This document shows, piece by piece, positions 23,599-31,474 of a DNA stretch of 55,318 bases. The notes beneath the pieces were generated by a model, which made no database searches, was not told the origin of the DNA, and worked only from the letters and a program-made list of their open reading frames with translations. A program made the translations under genes and the position numbers. The number at the start of each line of letters is the position of its first letter. The stretch's first letter is position 1. Origin of the DNA: Labrys wisconsinensis (lineage in GTDB: Bacteria > Pseudomonadota > Alphaproteobacteria > Rhizobiales > Labraceae). The stretch lies in the NCBI RefSeq assembly GCF_030814995.1, contig NZ_JAUSVX010000033.1:1-55318 (forward strand). Reading direction: 5' to 3'.

Positions 23599-24417
23599 TC
23601 ACGCGGCGAGCAGGATCCGGCGCGGATCGATCTCGGCGCGGATGAGCCGGAGCTCCTCCGCCGTCGGCTCCGGCGTCACCGGCACGCCGGAGAGGTCGCC
23701 GAGGTCGAAGCCGGTCGCAGCCTGCAGCTCGGCCGGCGTGACGCCAGGATGGATCGAGCGCACCGTCATGCGGCCGCCGGCCTTGTCGAAGTCGAACACG
23801 CATCGCGGCGTGAGCACGAGCTCCGGCCCACCGCGCTCGATGCCGAGCCGGCGCCGGCCCTCGATGCCGCCGGGATAGCCGACGCCGGAGACATAGTCGA
23901 CACGCTCGACGAAGTTGCGGGCCTCGTGCGAGGGCATCATCACGTATTCGCGCCCGAACAGGGTCATGTGCTCGGGCTGCAGGATCGGTCCGACCAGCCG
24001 CACCCTGGGCTTGCGGTAGGGCCCGACGCAGACGCTGTTGATGTTGCCCTCGCGGTCGACCTGCACCGCGCTGCTGAAGCCGAAGGAGACGTCGCCGCGC
24101 TTGAGCACCCAGGGCCCGGGATAGCCGAGCATCTGCGCCTCCGCCGGCAGATCGCGCAGCTCGGCGCTGTGCTCCGAATCCGGCAGCGCCTCGAGATCGC
24201 GCAGATCGGGATTGTGATAGCAGCCGGCCAGCAGGATGGTCAGGTTGGGCGCATGCGTGCGCCGCGCCAGCTCCATGGCGACGAGCGGGATGGCGGTGCC
24301 GAAGACCGCCGCCGCCGAGCCGGTGAGGAGGCCGGTGAACCCCACCTCCGCATCGGCGAAATCGCGCGCCAGCAGCACGGCGAGGCGTTCGTGCAGGGTT
24401 GCAGGCCTGTCGGTCAT
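23599..24417 (-). CDS. Class I CoA-transferase-fold protein, beta subunit (pair 1)
   Basis: A 272-residue subunit with the GctB-like fold. VGFTGLLTGSAAAVFGTAIP and VAMELARRTHAPNLTILLAG open the domain, and GYPGGIEGRRRLG, RCVFDFD, RMTVRSIHPG and EIDPRRILL follow in the usual order. In glutaconate CoA-transferase the strand after RxxAP ends with the catalytic glutamate (VESG); here the corresponding stretch reads LLAGC, so that Glu seems absent. Enzymes with this loss, such as IpdAB, act as hydrolases rather than transferases. The start ATG 24417 overlaps the alpha-subunit stop by ATGA, so the two are made together. Cytoplasmic; acts on a carboxylate or its CoA thioester. Reaction not assigned. 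Confidence 0.85.
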   Translation of the reverse strand: MTDRPATLHERLAVLLARDFADAEVGFTGLLTGSAAAVFGTAIPLVAMELARRTHAPNLTILLAGCYHNPDLRDLEALPDSEHSAELRDLPAEAQMLGYPGPWVLKRGDVSFGFSSAVQVDREGNINSVCVGPYRKPRVRLVGPILQPEHMTLFGREYVMMPSHEARNFVERVDYVSGVGYPGGIEGRRRLGIERGGPELVLTPRCVFDFDKAGGRMTVRSIHPGVTPAELQAATGFDLGDLSGVPVTPEPTAEELRLIRAEIDPRRILLAA

Positions 24418-25316
24418 AGCAGGGAATCCAGATCCTGGAGGGCGGCGAGCCGCTCGGCCCCGAAGAGGTCGAGATAGGCATAGTGGTCGCGCGGGGCATG
24501 CACGAAGGTATCGAGATAGGCCGCGAAGGCGCCGGCATCGCCCGAGGCCGCCACGTAGTCGTCCATATGCCGCTCGTCGGCGAGATAGCGGCCGAGCGTC
24601 GGCGTCGGATGCGCGCCGAACGGCACCTCGACGATCGCCGTCGTGCGATAGGAGGGGATCTCCACCAGGCGCGCGTGCCGGCGGATGAAGGCCCTGGACA
24701 CGATCTTCTCGGCCGTGACGATCACCACGTCGCAGCTGCGGGCGACCTGGATGTCGGCGCTCTGCGGAAAGAGCCGCCGGGCCGGGATGACCACGTTGCC
24801 CTGCTCGTCGGCGGCGACCGCATGGATCACCGCGACCTTGGCGCCGGCGGCCGGCACGGCATGCATCGGCCGGCCGGTGATCGGGCAGGCCATCGGCCGG
24901 ATGTCGGGGTTGTACGTCACCACGTCGTTGCCGCCCAGGAACGGCACCGGCCAGAAGGCCAGGCCCTCCTGGTCGGCGCGGAAGCGGTCGAGGCTGACGA
25001 GCTCGGGATAGTCCACCACCTCGAGCGCTCCCGCCTCGGCGGCCCGGCGGAAATTGCGCGCCAGCCCGTGCTTCTCCAGCCCGACATAGGAGGTCTCGAC
25101 GCGTGCCAGGCAGCCGGCGCCGGCCAGCATGTCGACGTCGCAGGAATGTGCCGAGCCGACCACCGTCAGCTCGCGCCGCCGCTGGCGCACCAGTTCGCGC
25201 ACGAACGCCATCGGCTTCTGGTAGACGGCAAAGCCCCCCAGCGCCAGGCGCGTCCCGTCGGGAACGAGCCCTGCGGCCTCGGCGAGCGTGATCCGTTTCG
25301 ACGTGAGCGCCGGCAT
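24414..25316 (-). CDS. Class I CoA-transferase-fold protein, alpha subunit (pair 1)
   Basis: A 300-residue GctA-like subunit. The N-terminal RITLAEAAGLVPDGTRLALGG is the typical glycine-rich CoA-binding start, and the body contains HAVAADEQGNVV and CDVVIVTAEKIVS, which are diagnostic. It forms a heteromer with the beta protein encoded immediately downstream (ATGA overlap). The start is uncertain: ATG codons at 25316 and 25325 and a GTG at 25343 are all near a GGGATGGG stretch; 25316 was chosen because it starts one codon cluster before the conserved region. A LacI-type operator is centred 66 bases upstream (25374-25391). The gene diverges from the cupin-aldehyde dehydrogenase operon. Confidence 0.85.
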   Translation of the reverse strand: MPALTSKRITLAEAAGLVPDGTRLALGGFAVYQKPMAFVRELVRQRRRELTVVGSAHSCDVDMLAGAGCLARVETSYVGLEKHGLARNFRRAAEAGALEVVDYPELVSLDRFRADQEGLAFWPVPFLGGNDVVTYNPDIRPMACPITGRPMHAVPAAGAKVAVIHAVAADEQGNVVIPARRLFPQSADIQVARSCDVVIVTAEKIVSRAFIRRHARLVEIPSYRTTAIVEVPFGAHPTPTLGRYLADERHMDDYVAASGDAGAFAAYLDTFVHAPRDHYAYLDLFGAERLAALQDLDSLL

Positions 25317-25373
25317 GTCGGGCATCCCATCCCAAAGCTGCACCCGATCCGGCCCAGGCCCGTCGATCTGCGC

Positions 25374-25391
25374 AATAAAAACGTTTCTATA
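25374..25391. promoter_or_regulatory. LacI-type operator c
   Basis: AATAAAAACGTTTCTATA, one mismatch to consensus, 66 bases upstream of the first CoA-transferase pair. The surrounding gap 25317-25665 (349 bp) holds this site, operator d and no credible gene. Confidence 0.85.
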
Positions 25392-25539
25392 GAGACGCTA
25401 TGGAACTTCCCGGACGCTGTCAACGCCTCGGGCGCCGAAAGCCGACAGTCGCGGTCGGTGCATCCCGCAGACGACGCATTGCGCCCCGCGGGCCCGAGGC
25501 GATTTCGGCTGACCCGCCACAAAATTTGCTTGCACGCCT

Positions 25540-25557
25540 TATAGAAACGTTTTTATA
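25540..25557. promoter_or_regulatory. LacI-type operator d
   Basis: TATAGAAACGTTTTTATA (reverse-oriented perfect match to the consensus), 117 bases before the cupin gene. It falls between a possible TTGCAC (25530-25535) and TATATG (25554-25559), spacing 18, so it overlaps the likely plus-strand promoter. Confidence 0.85.
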
Positions 25558-25665
25558 TGCCGCGGCGAGGGAGATACCCCCACTTCACTCCGGCCATGAC
25601 TCGACGCCCCCTGGGCGTTCGCGAGCAGGGCACGTGCGCCCTCGCACCAGCGAAGAGGACAGTCG

Positions 25666-26064
25666 ATGCCCGACACCAACCTGAAGCCTGCAACCAACGT
25701 CTTCACGGCCGATGCCGTGGCGTCCCGGAAGGGGCCGTCCGAGATCTATTCCGGCGACGTGACGATCAACACGCTGGCGATTGCCGAGAAGCCGGGACTG
25801 CTGGTCGTCAACCGGGTCCTGTTCGCGCCGAATTCCCGCACGGTCTGGCACACCCATCCCAATGGCCAGGTGCTGCACTGCATCCTCGGTGTCGGCGAGT
25901 TCCAGCGCGAGGGCGAGGAGATCGTCATGCTGATGCCGGGCGACACCGTGCTGATCCAGCCCAACGAACGCCATTGGCATGGCGCCGCGGCCAACCAGGC
26001 CTTCGTCCACCTCGCCATCAACGCCGACAACGACCCGGTCTGGCACGAGCCGGTGGTCCGCTAG
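25666..26064 (+). CDS. Small cupin-domain protein
   Basis: A 132-residue single-domain cupin. The metal-binding motif 1 reads WHTHPNGQVLHCILG, giving the H-x-H pair and a Gln in place of the usual Glu. Motif 2 has PGDTVLIQPNERHWHG, giving the third His. Such small cupins act as metal-dependent isomerases, dioxygenases or lyases, or as binding proteins; the fold alone does not decide. Start ATG 25666 follows GAAGAGG. It heads the operon with the aldehyde dehydrogenase and sugar isomerase-like genes and is controlled from operator d. The last base of its stop codon is the first base of a perfect 16-bp hairpin (26064-26115). Confidence 0.85.
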   Translation: MPDTNLKPATNVFTADAVASRKGPSEIYSGDVTINTLAIAEKPGLLVVNRVLFAPNSRTVWHTHPNGQVLHCILGVGEFQREGEEIVMLMPGDTVLIQPNERHWHGAAANQAFVHLAINADNDPVWHEPVVR

Positions 26065-26115
26065 TGTTGTGCTTCCGACGCTTTGCTCCCGACCATTGTG
26101 TCGGAAGCACAACAC
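26064..26115 (+). repeat. Perfect 16-bp inverted repeat overlapping the cupin stop codon
   Basis: Arms GTGTTGTGCTTCCGAC (26064-26079) and GTCGGAAGCACAACAC (26100-26115) are exact complements around a 20-base loop. It starts with the last base of the cupin TAG codon. There is no T-run. It could be an mRNA-stabilising or attenuating hairpin, or a copy of a small dispersed palindromic element. Only one copy is seen in this window. Confidence 0.7.
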
Positions 26116-26304
26116 AAAGCCTTGAACCAACCCGGAACACGAGAGCGTCGGGGGCGCGCAAGCCCCTGCCGCGCCGCCCGTCCGGCGGCCGTCCGCATCG
26201 AAGTCCAAGCAAGGCTCATGGGCCAGGGCGGGCGCTCCGGCCCACGGCACCCTGCCGCGTGCCCGCCCCCGGGGCCGGCCGCGGCGCAACATCTGGGAGG
26301 CACC

Positions 26305-27804
26305 ATGAAGATCGACGTGACCAGGCCCGAGCTCGGGGCGGCGGCAGCCGCCTTCCTCGCCCGGCCGCACAAGCTCCTGATCGACGGCCAATGGGCCGAG
26401 GCGCGCAACGGCGCGACGATCGATGTCGAGGATCCGGCGACGGAGGAGATCATCGCCACCATCCAGGGCGGTGACGAGGCCGACATCGACCGCGCCGTCG
26501 CCGCGGCCCGCCGCGCCTTCGAATCCGGCCCCTGGCCGCGGACCAGCGCCGCCGATCGTTCGCGGCTGCTCTGGCGCCTCGCCGACCTTCTGGAGCGGCA
26601 CGCCGAGGAGCTGGCGGAACTCGAGGCGCTCGACGTCGGCAAGCCGCTGAGCAAGGCCAGGACCGACGACATCCCCGACGCGATCAGCGTCTTCCGCTAT
26701 TTCTCGGGCGCGCCGACGCGCCTCACCGGCGAGACGATCCCGGTGTCGAGCGCCGGCGACTTCCACGCCTATACGCTGCGCGAGCCGGTCGGCGTGGTCG
26801 GGCAGATCATTCCCTGGAACTATCCGCTGATCATGGCCTCCTGGAAGGTCGCCCCAGCCCTCGCGGCGGGCTGCACCATCGTGCTCAAGCCGGCGGAGCA
26901 GACGTCCCTCACGGCGCTGCGCCTGGGCGAGCTCGCGCTGGAAGCCGGCGTGCCACCCGGCGTGTTCAACGTGGTCACCGGCCTCGGCGAACGCGCCGGC
27001 GCGGCGCTCGCCGCGCACCCGGACGTCGACAAGATCGCCTTCACCGGCTCGACCGCCATCGGCAAGCGCATCGTCCAGGCCGCCATCGGCAACCTGAAAC
27101 GGGTCTCGCTGGAGCTCGGCGGCAAGTCGCCGGCCATCATCTTCCCCGATGCCGACCTCGACCACGCCATTGCGGGCGCGGCCGACGCCATCTTCTACAA
27201 CCAGGGCCAGACCTGCACCGCCGGCTCGCGCCTCTTCGCGCACAAGTCGATCTACGACCGGGTGATCGACGGCGTCGCCGGCGCTGCCGGCAGGCTCACG
27301 CTCGGCCACGGCCTCGACCCGCGCGTCACCCTCGGCCCGCTGGTGTCGCGCAGGCAGCACCAGCGCGTCGCCGGCTATCTCGAATCCGGTCGCAGCGAGG
27401 GCGCTGAGGTCGTCACCGGCGGCCGGGCCGTGGGCCATCGCGGCTATTTCATCGAGCCGACGGTGCTCGCCCGCACCGACCGCACCATGACGGTGGTGCG
27501 GGAGGAGATCTTCGGACCCGTGGTCTGCGTCCAGTCCTATGACGACGAGGATCTCGACGCCATCGCCCGCTTCGCCAACGACACGATCTACGGCCTGCGC
27601 GCCAGCGTCTGGACCCGGGACCTGCGGGTGGCCCACCTGATGGCCCGCAAGATGAAGGCCGGCGGCATCGGCATCAACTGCCACAACTATGCCGAGCCCT
27701 CATGGCCCTTCGGCGGCTTCAAGCAGTCCGGCTGGGGCCGCGAGCTCGGCAAGGATGCGCTCGAGCTCTACACCGAGACCAAGTCGGTCGCCGCCCGGCT
27801 CTGA
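26305..27804 (+). CDS. NAD(P)-dependent aldehyde dehydrogenase
   Basis: A 499-residue aldehyde dehydrogenase of the classical superfamily. The NAD-binding region has PWNYPLIMASWK (N172) and FTGSTAIG; the general base is E270 in LELGGKSP, and the nucleophile is C304 in NQGQTCTAGSR. The C-terminal EIFGPVVCVQSY and PFGGFKQSGWGRELG are also intact. It oxidises an aldehyde to a carboxylic acid in the cytoplasm. The start at 26305 has GGGAGG and yields the normal length; a longer frame from 26083 would cross the hairpin and is rejected. It is the second gene of the cupin operon. The acid product could be the substrate for the CoA-transferase-fold enzymes of the island (inference). Confidence 0.95.
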   Translation: MKIDVTRPELGAAAAAFLARPHKLLIDGQWAEARNGATIDVEDPATEEIIATIQGGDEADIDRAVAAARRAFESGPWPRTSAADRSRLLWRLADLLERHAEELAELEALDVGKPLSKARTDDIPDAISVFRYFSGAPTRLTGETIPVSSAGDFHAYTLREPVGVVGQIIPWNYPLIMASWKVAPALAAGCTIVLKPAEQTSLTALRLGELALEAGVPPGVFNVVTGLGERAGAALAAHPDVDKIAFTGSTAIGKRIVQAAIGNLKRVSLELGGKSPAIIFPDADLDHAIAGAADAIFYNQGQTCTAGSRLFAHKSIYDRVIDGVAGAAGRLTLGHGLDPRVTLGPLVSRRQHQRVAGYLESGRSEGAEVVTGGRAVGHRGYFIEPTVLARTDRTMTVVREEIFGPVVCVQSYDDEDLDAIARFANDTIYGLRASVWTRDLRVAHLMARKMKAGGIGINCHNYAEPSWPFGGFKQSGWGRELGKDALELYTETKSVAARL

Positions 27805-27816
27805 GCCCCTGCCCTG

Positions 27817-27842
27817 CCGGAGCCGGCCGAGGCCGGCTCCGG
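27817..27842 (+). terminator. GC-rich perfect hairpin between aldehyde dehydrogenase and isomerase genes
   Basis: Arms CCGGAGCCGGCC (27817-27828) and GGCCGGCTCCGG (27831-27842) separated by GA. It lies 12 bases after the dehydrogenase stop and about 58 before the next start. No T-run follows. Probably a partial terminator or mRNA-processing hairpin that sets different levels of the two proteins. Confidence 0.5.
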
Positions 27843-27900
27843 TCCCGCGGCGGCGGCGCAGCGCGCCGCACCCCGTCCGATCCCGACAATGGAACGCCCC

Positions 27901-28728
27901 ATGCAGAAGCTGCTCGTGCTCCAGTCCCTCTGGTCGATGGAGGACCTGCAACCCGGCCGCGAGCGCAGCCTGGAGGAGAATGTCCGCCTGATCGCCGAGG
28001 CCGGCTTCGACGGCATCGGCGCCGCCTGGACCGAGCCGGACGCCGCCGCCCGGGTCGCCGCGCTCGCCCGCGGCCACGGCCTCGTCGTCGAGGGCGTCGC
28101 CTTTCCGCGGGACGTCGACGGCCTGAAGCCCGTGCTCGAGCTCGGCGCGGCGCACGGCCTGCATCATCTCAACATCCAGCCGGACGTCCGCCCGCGGTCG
28201 CAGCGCGAGGCGGTCGCCATCCTCGAAGGCTGGCAGCGCCTGGCCGAGCAGGTGGCCTACCCCGTCAACATCGAGACCCACCGCAACAAGCTCACCAACG
28301 ACCTGCTGGTCCTGCTCGATCTCCTGGATTCTCTGCCGGCCCTGCGGCTCACGGCCGACCTGTCGCACCTGGTGGTGGCGCGCGAGGTGCCGCTGCCCGT
28401 GCCCGCCGAGATCGAGGCGCAGATCCGGGCGGTGCTCGACCGCTCCTTCGCCCTGCACGGCCGCGTCTCCACTGCCAGCCAGGTGCAGGTGCCGTTCGGC
28501 TTCGCCCAGCATGCGCCCTGGCTGGCGCAATACCGGGACTGGTGGCGCTGGGGCATGCAGAGCTGGCGCGCCCGCGCCGGCACGGACGCGGCGCTGCCCT
28601 TCCTGTGCGAGCTCGGTCCGCGCCCCTATGCCCTGAGCGGGGCCGATGGCGGCGAGCTCTCGGACCGATGGGCGGAATCGCGGCAGCTGGCGGCGATCGC
28701 CCGCGCTCTCTGGGCGGACCCGGCCTGA
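27901..28728 (+). CDS. Xylose isomerase-like TIM-barrel (sugar phosphate isomerase/epimerase family)
   Basis: A 275-residue protein of the AP-endonuclease-2/xylose-isomerase-like barrel family. Recognisable points are LLVLQSLWSMEDL at the N-terminus, IAEAGFDGIGAAW, the metal-ligand region PVNIETHRN (the Glu of strand 5) and LTADLSHLVVARE (Asp/His of strand 6). Members isomerise or epimerise sugars or sugar acids with a divalent metal; some cleave related compounds. ATG 27901 is preferred over 27889 because GGAA lies just upstream. It is the last gene of the cupin-aldehyde dehydrogenase unit and ends 20 bases before the convergent amidase B. A sugar-like intermediate in the pathway is therefore plausible. 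Confidence 0.82.
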   Translation: MQKLLVLQSLWSMEDLQPGRERSLEENVRLIAEAGFDGIGAAWTEPDAAARVAALARGHGLVVEGVAFPRDVDGLKPVLELGAAHGLHHLNIQPDVRPRSQREAVAILEGWQRLAEQVAYPVNIETHRNKLTNDLLVLLDLLDSLPALRLTADLSHLVVAREVPLPVPAEIEAQIRAVLDRSFALHGRVSTASQVQVPFGFAQHAPWLAQYRDWWRWGMQSWRARAGTDAALPFLCELGPRPYALSGADGGELSDRWAESRQLAAIARALWADPA

Positions 28729-28748
28729 GCCGGGGCCGACCGTCGCCG

Positions 28749-30179
28749 CTATGCCGCAGCCCCCGGCTTGCGGCGATGAAAGCCGGTCACGGCCTGCAGC
28801 TGATGGCCGAGGCGAAGGGCGCGGCCCTCCTGCAGCTCGGGCGTCAGGATCTGCAGGCCGATCGGCATGTCCTCGTGATCGAAGCCGATCGGCACGTTCA
28901 GGCCCGGCACGCCCGTGGCGCTGGCGAGCGACGTGAACTGCATGTTGGTGGTCAGCACATCGCGGTCGTGGCCGTCGATCTCGACGAAGCCCTGGCCGAT
29001 GCGCGGCGCGGTATAGGGCAGGGTCGGCGTGAGGATGGCGTCGACCTCGAGGAAGGCCTCGGCGAACCGCTGGCGCAGATGCGCCCGGTATCGCTGCGCC
29101 TGGACATAGTCCACTGCGCTGAAGGCGAAGCCCGCCTCGAGCTGGGCGCGCACGTCGGCGCCGTAGTCCCCGCCCCTGTCGCGAAGCCAGCGGGCGTGGA
29201 TGGCGCTCGGCTCGGCCGCATCGATGACCACCACCGCATCGACCACCGCGTCGAGATCGGGGATGCGGATCGGCAGGACCGTGGCCCCGAGCGAAGCATA
29301 GGTCGCGAGCGCGGCCTTGAAGGCCTCCCGCACGGCCGGCTGGACATTGGAGACGGAGTAGTCGTCGATCCAGCCGACGCGCAGGCCCGCCAGCGGCCGA
29401 TACAACTCGGCCAGATAGTCGGGAACCCGGGCCGTGGAGGTCTGCAGGTCCCTCACGTCGTTGCCGGCGATGATCCGCAGGACGAGGGCGCAGTCCTCGG
29501 CCGACTTGGCCAGCGGACCCGAGGTGTCCAGCGTCCAGGCGAGCGGGTGGACGCCCGCATTGCTGACGCGGCCGATCGACGGGCGGATGCCGCTGACGCC
29601 GCTGACCGACGCGGGAATGCGGATCGAACCGCCGGTATCGGTGCCGATCGAGGCGAACACGCTGCGTGTCGCCACTGCAATGCCCGATCCGCCGCTCGAG
29701 CCCGACGGGGTCCGCCGCTCGCCCCAGGCGTTGACCGCGGTGCCGTAGTGCGGGTTGATCGTCGTCCCGCCCCAGGCGAATTCGTGCATGTTGTTCTTGC
29801 CGACGATGATCGCTCCCGCCCGCTTCAAGGCCGCCGTCAGGCTGGCATCGGCCGGGGCGACGTTGTCGCGCAGGATGGCGCTGCCGGCGGTGGTGCGCTC
29901 GCCCGCCATGTCGATATTGTCCTTGAGCGCGATCGGGATGCCCTGGAGGGGTCCGAGGTCGTAGCCGGCGTCGAGCAGCGCCTGCTGGGCCCGGGCCACC
30001 TCGAGCGCCCGTTCCGCGAAGACCGCGACATAGGCGTTGAGCGGCGCGGTCGCCGCGATCCGGTCGAGGGAGGCGGAGACGAGCTCGGGAACCGAGACGA
30101 GGCGCTGGCGCAGGGCATGGGCGGCCTCGAGGATGCTGCCGTCCAGCACGTCGCCGGGAGTGGTTTTCGAAGGAGCCAT
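28749..30179 (-). CDS. Amidase-signature family hydrolase (copy B of three)
   Basis: A 476-residue amidase with an intact catalytic triad: K86 in IALKDN, S161 in TPSGSSGGSG and S185 in GTDTGGSIRIPA. The spacing of 24 residues between the two serines is that of FAAH and malonamidase. It hydrolyses an amide in the cytoplasm. Start ATG 30179 has GAGAGG upstream and lies nine bases after the stop of a 67-residue protein. That small gene overlaps the stop of the ribose-type permease. Binding protein, ATPase, permease, small protein and amidase therefore form one tightly packed operon (34065 to 28749) under a double LacI-type operator. The imported solute is thus very likely this amidase's substrate. 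Confidence 0.93.
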   Translation of the reverse strand: MAPSKTTPGDVLDGSILEAAHALRQRLVSVPELVSASLDRIAATAPLNAYVAVFAERALEVARAQQALLDAGYDLGPLQGIPIALKDNIDMAGERTTAGSAILRDNVAPADASLTAALKRAGAIIVGKNNMHEFAWGGTTINPHYGTAVNAWGERRTPSGSSGGSGIAVATRSVFASIGTDTGGSIRIPASVSGVSGIRPSIGRVSNAGVHPLAWTLDTSGPLAKSAEDCALVLRIIAGNDVRDLQTSTARVPDYLAELYRPLAGLRVGWIDDYSVSNVQPAVREAFKAALATYASLGATVLPIRIPDLDAVVDAVVVIDAAEPSAIHARWLRDRGGDYGADVRAQLEAGFAFSAVDYVQAQRYRAHLRQRFAEAFLEVDAILTPTLPYTAPRIGQGFVEIDGHDRDVLTTNMQFTSLASATGVPGLNVPIGFDHEDMPIGLQILTPELQEGRALRLGHQLQAVTGFHRRKPGAAA

Positions 30180-30188
30180 GGCCGCCTC

Positions 30189-30392
30189 TCAGTGTCCGGT
30201 CCGCTCGGGCCTGTGCGTGTACGCCGTGACCGGTCCGACCGAGGGATCGACCAGGGTTTCGACGGCGGCACGCAGCCGCTCGGCGGTGCCGAGCCAGCTC
30301 ACCGCCAGGCCCAGCGTCGCTTCGTCCGCGACCTCCTCCCTCCGGATGCCGTGTCCCCGGATCTGGTCCTCGACGCGACGACGATCGTTCAT
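30189..30392 (-). CDS. 67-residue protein between permease and amidase (possible amidase accessory)
   Basis: The start ATG 30392 overlaps the permease stop as ATGA, with GGACGGAG upstream. The stop lies nine bases before the amidase start, so it is a real coupled gene. The protein is mainly helical and charged (NDRRRVEDQIRGHG, then LGLAVSWLGTAERLRAAVETL) and ends DPSVGPVTAYTHRPERTGH. Small helical GatC/AtzG-type partners are known next to some amidases (GatA, AtzE), and the length and position fit that role. I see no decisive sequence motif, so the assignment is by context. An alternative is a small regulatory or chaperone protein. Confidence 0.6.
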   Translation of the reverse strand: MNDRRRVEDQIRGHGIRREEVADEATLGLAVSWLGTAERLRAAVETLVDPSVGPVTAYTHRPERTGH

Positions 30393-31474
30393 TGGCTCCG
30401 TCCTTCCCGGCTCCGGCCGGCAGTGCGCAGGCCTCTGACGAGGCCGAAACCCTTCTGCAGCGATCCGGCGAGCGTCCCCAGCATCATCGACATCAGGATG
30501 ACGGCGCCATAGATCGCCGTCACCCAGAACGAGGGGACTTCCGCCAGAAGGAGGATGTTCTGGATGACGCCCAGCAGCAGCACGCCGGTCGCGGCTCCGA
30601 CGATCCGGCCGCGGCCGCCGTTGAGGTCGATCCCACCGATCACCGAGGCGGCGAACACCGTGAAGATGATGTTGCTGCCCTGGCTCGCGGTCACGGACGC
30701 GATGCGCGAGGTCAGCATCAGGCCGGCCAGCGCGGCCAGCAGGCCCGCGACGACAAACAGGCCGAAGATGACGCGGTCGACCTTGACGCCCGCGGCCCGC
30801 GCCGCCTCGACATTGCCGCCGATGGCGTAGATCTCGCGGCCGACGACATGGAAGCGCATGAACAGGGCCGCCCCCACGACGACGGCGGCCGCGATCCACA
30901 CCTCCAGCGGCACGCCGGCCAGAGCGGTGTTGCCGATGAAATTGTAGCTGTCGGGCAGGCTGGTGATGGTCCTGCCGCTCGAGATGCCGAGGGTCAGGCC
31001 CTGAAGCAGGATCAGCATGGCGAGCGTGACGATGAAGGCGTTGAGCTTGAGCCTGGCCACCAGGAAGCCGTTGAACAGCCCGACGCCGCCACCCACCGCG
31101 AACAGCACGAGGAGGCCGCAGAAGGCATTGAGCTCCAGCCCCGACCCGCCGGCATCGGCCGGCACGACGAGATAGGCCGAGACCATCGGCGCCAGCGACA
31201 CGATCGACTGGAGCGACAGGTCGAACTTGCCGGCGATGATCAGGAGCGACTCGGCGACGACCAGGATGGCCAGCACGGCCGAGGCGGCGAGCACGTTGAT
31301 CAGGATGTTGTCCCACGTGAGGAAGGCCGGATTGAGCTGGCTGCCGGCCGCCAGCATCAGCAGGATGACCGGCAGCAGCACCAGCTCGCGCAGCGAGGAC
31401 AGGCCGAGCGTGCGTCCGGACGCTTCGGCGGCGGGCGCGGCGACGGCCGCGGTCGATTTCAGCGGTTGGTTCAT
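30389..31474 (-). CDS. Ribose-type ABC importer permease (second RbsC-like)
   Basis: A 361-residue inner-membrane permease with about ten hydrophobic segments. The N-terminal pore region ESLLIIAGKFDLSLQSIV is a variant of the family GGIDLSVG motif. The segment IYAIGGNVEAARAAGVKVDR and the late VFAASVIGGIDLNGGRGR (coupling-helix side) are clear family marks. The start ATG 31474 shares its first base with the ATPase stop (TGATG arrangement), and its own stop overlaps the next small gene by ATGA. It serves the importer whose binding protein is encoded at 33022-34065. It shares only family-level similarity with the permease at 14571, so the two systems have different ligands. Confidence 0.93.
   Translation of the reverse strand: MNQPLKSTAAVAAPAAEASGRTLGLSSLRELVLLPVILLMLAAGSQLNPAFLTWDNILINVLAASAVLAILVVAESLLIIAGKFDLSLQSIVSLAPMVSAYLVVPADAGGSGLELNAFCGLLVLFAVGGGVGLFNGFLVARLKLNAFIVTLAMLILLQGLTLGISSGRTITSLPDSYNFIGNTALAGVPLEVWIAAAVVVGAALFMRFHVVGREIYAIGGNVEAARAAGVKVDRVIFGLFVVAGLLAALAGLMLTSRIASVTASQGSNIIFTVFAASVIGGIDLNGGRGRIVGAATGVLLLGVIQNILLLAEVPSFWVTAIYGAVILMSMMLGTLAGSLQKGFGLVRGLRTAGRSREGRSQ

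Noticed and set aside
23599-25316. Plain 3-oxoadipate or glutaconate CoA-transferase
   Set aside because: The fold is right, but the catalytic Glu position seems to be Ala, and no aromatic ring-cleavage genes are nearby; a specific transferase name would overstate the evidence.
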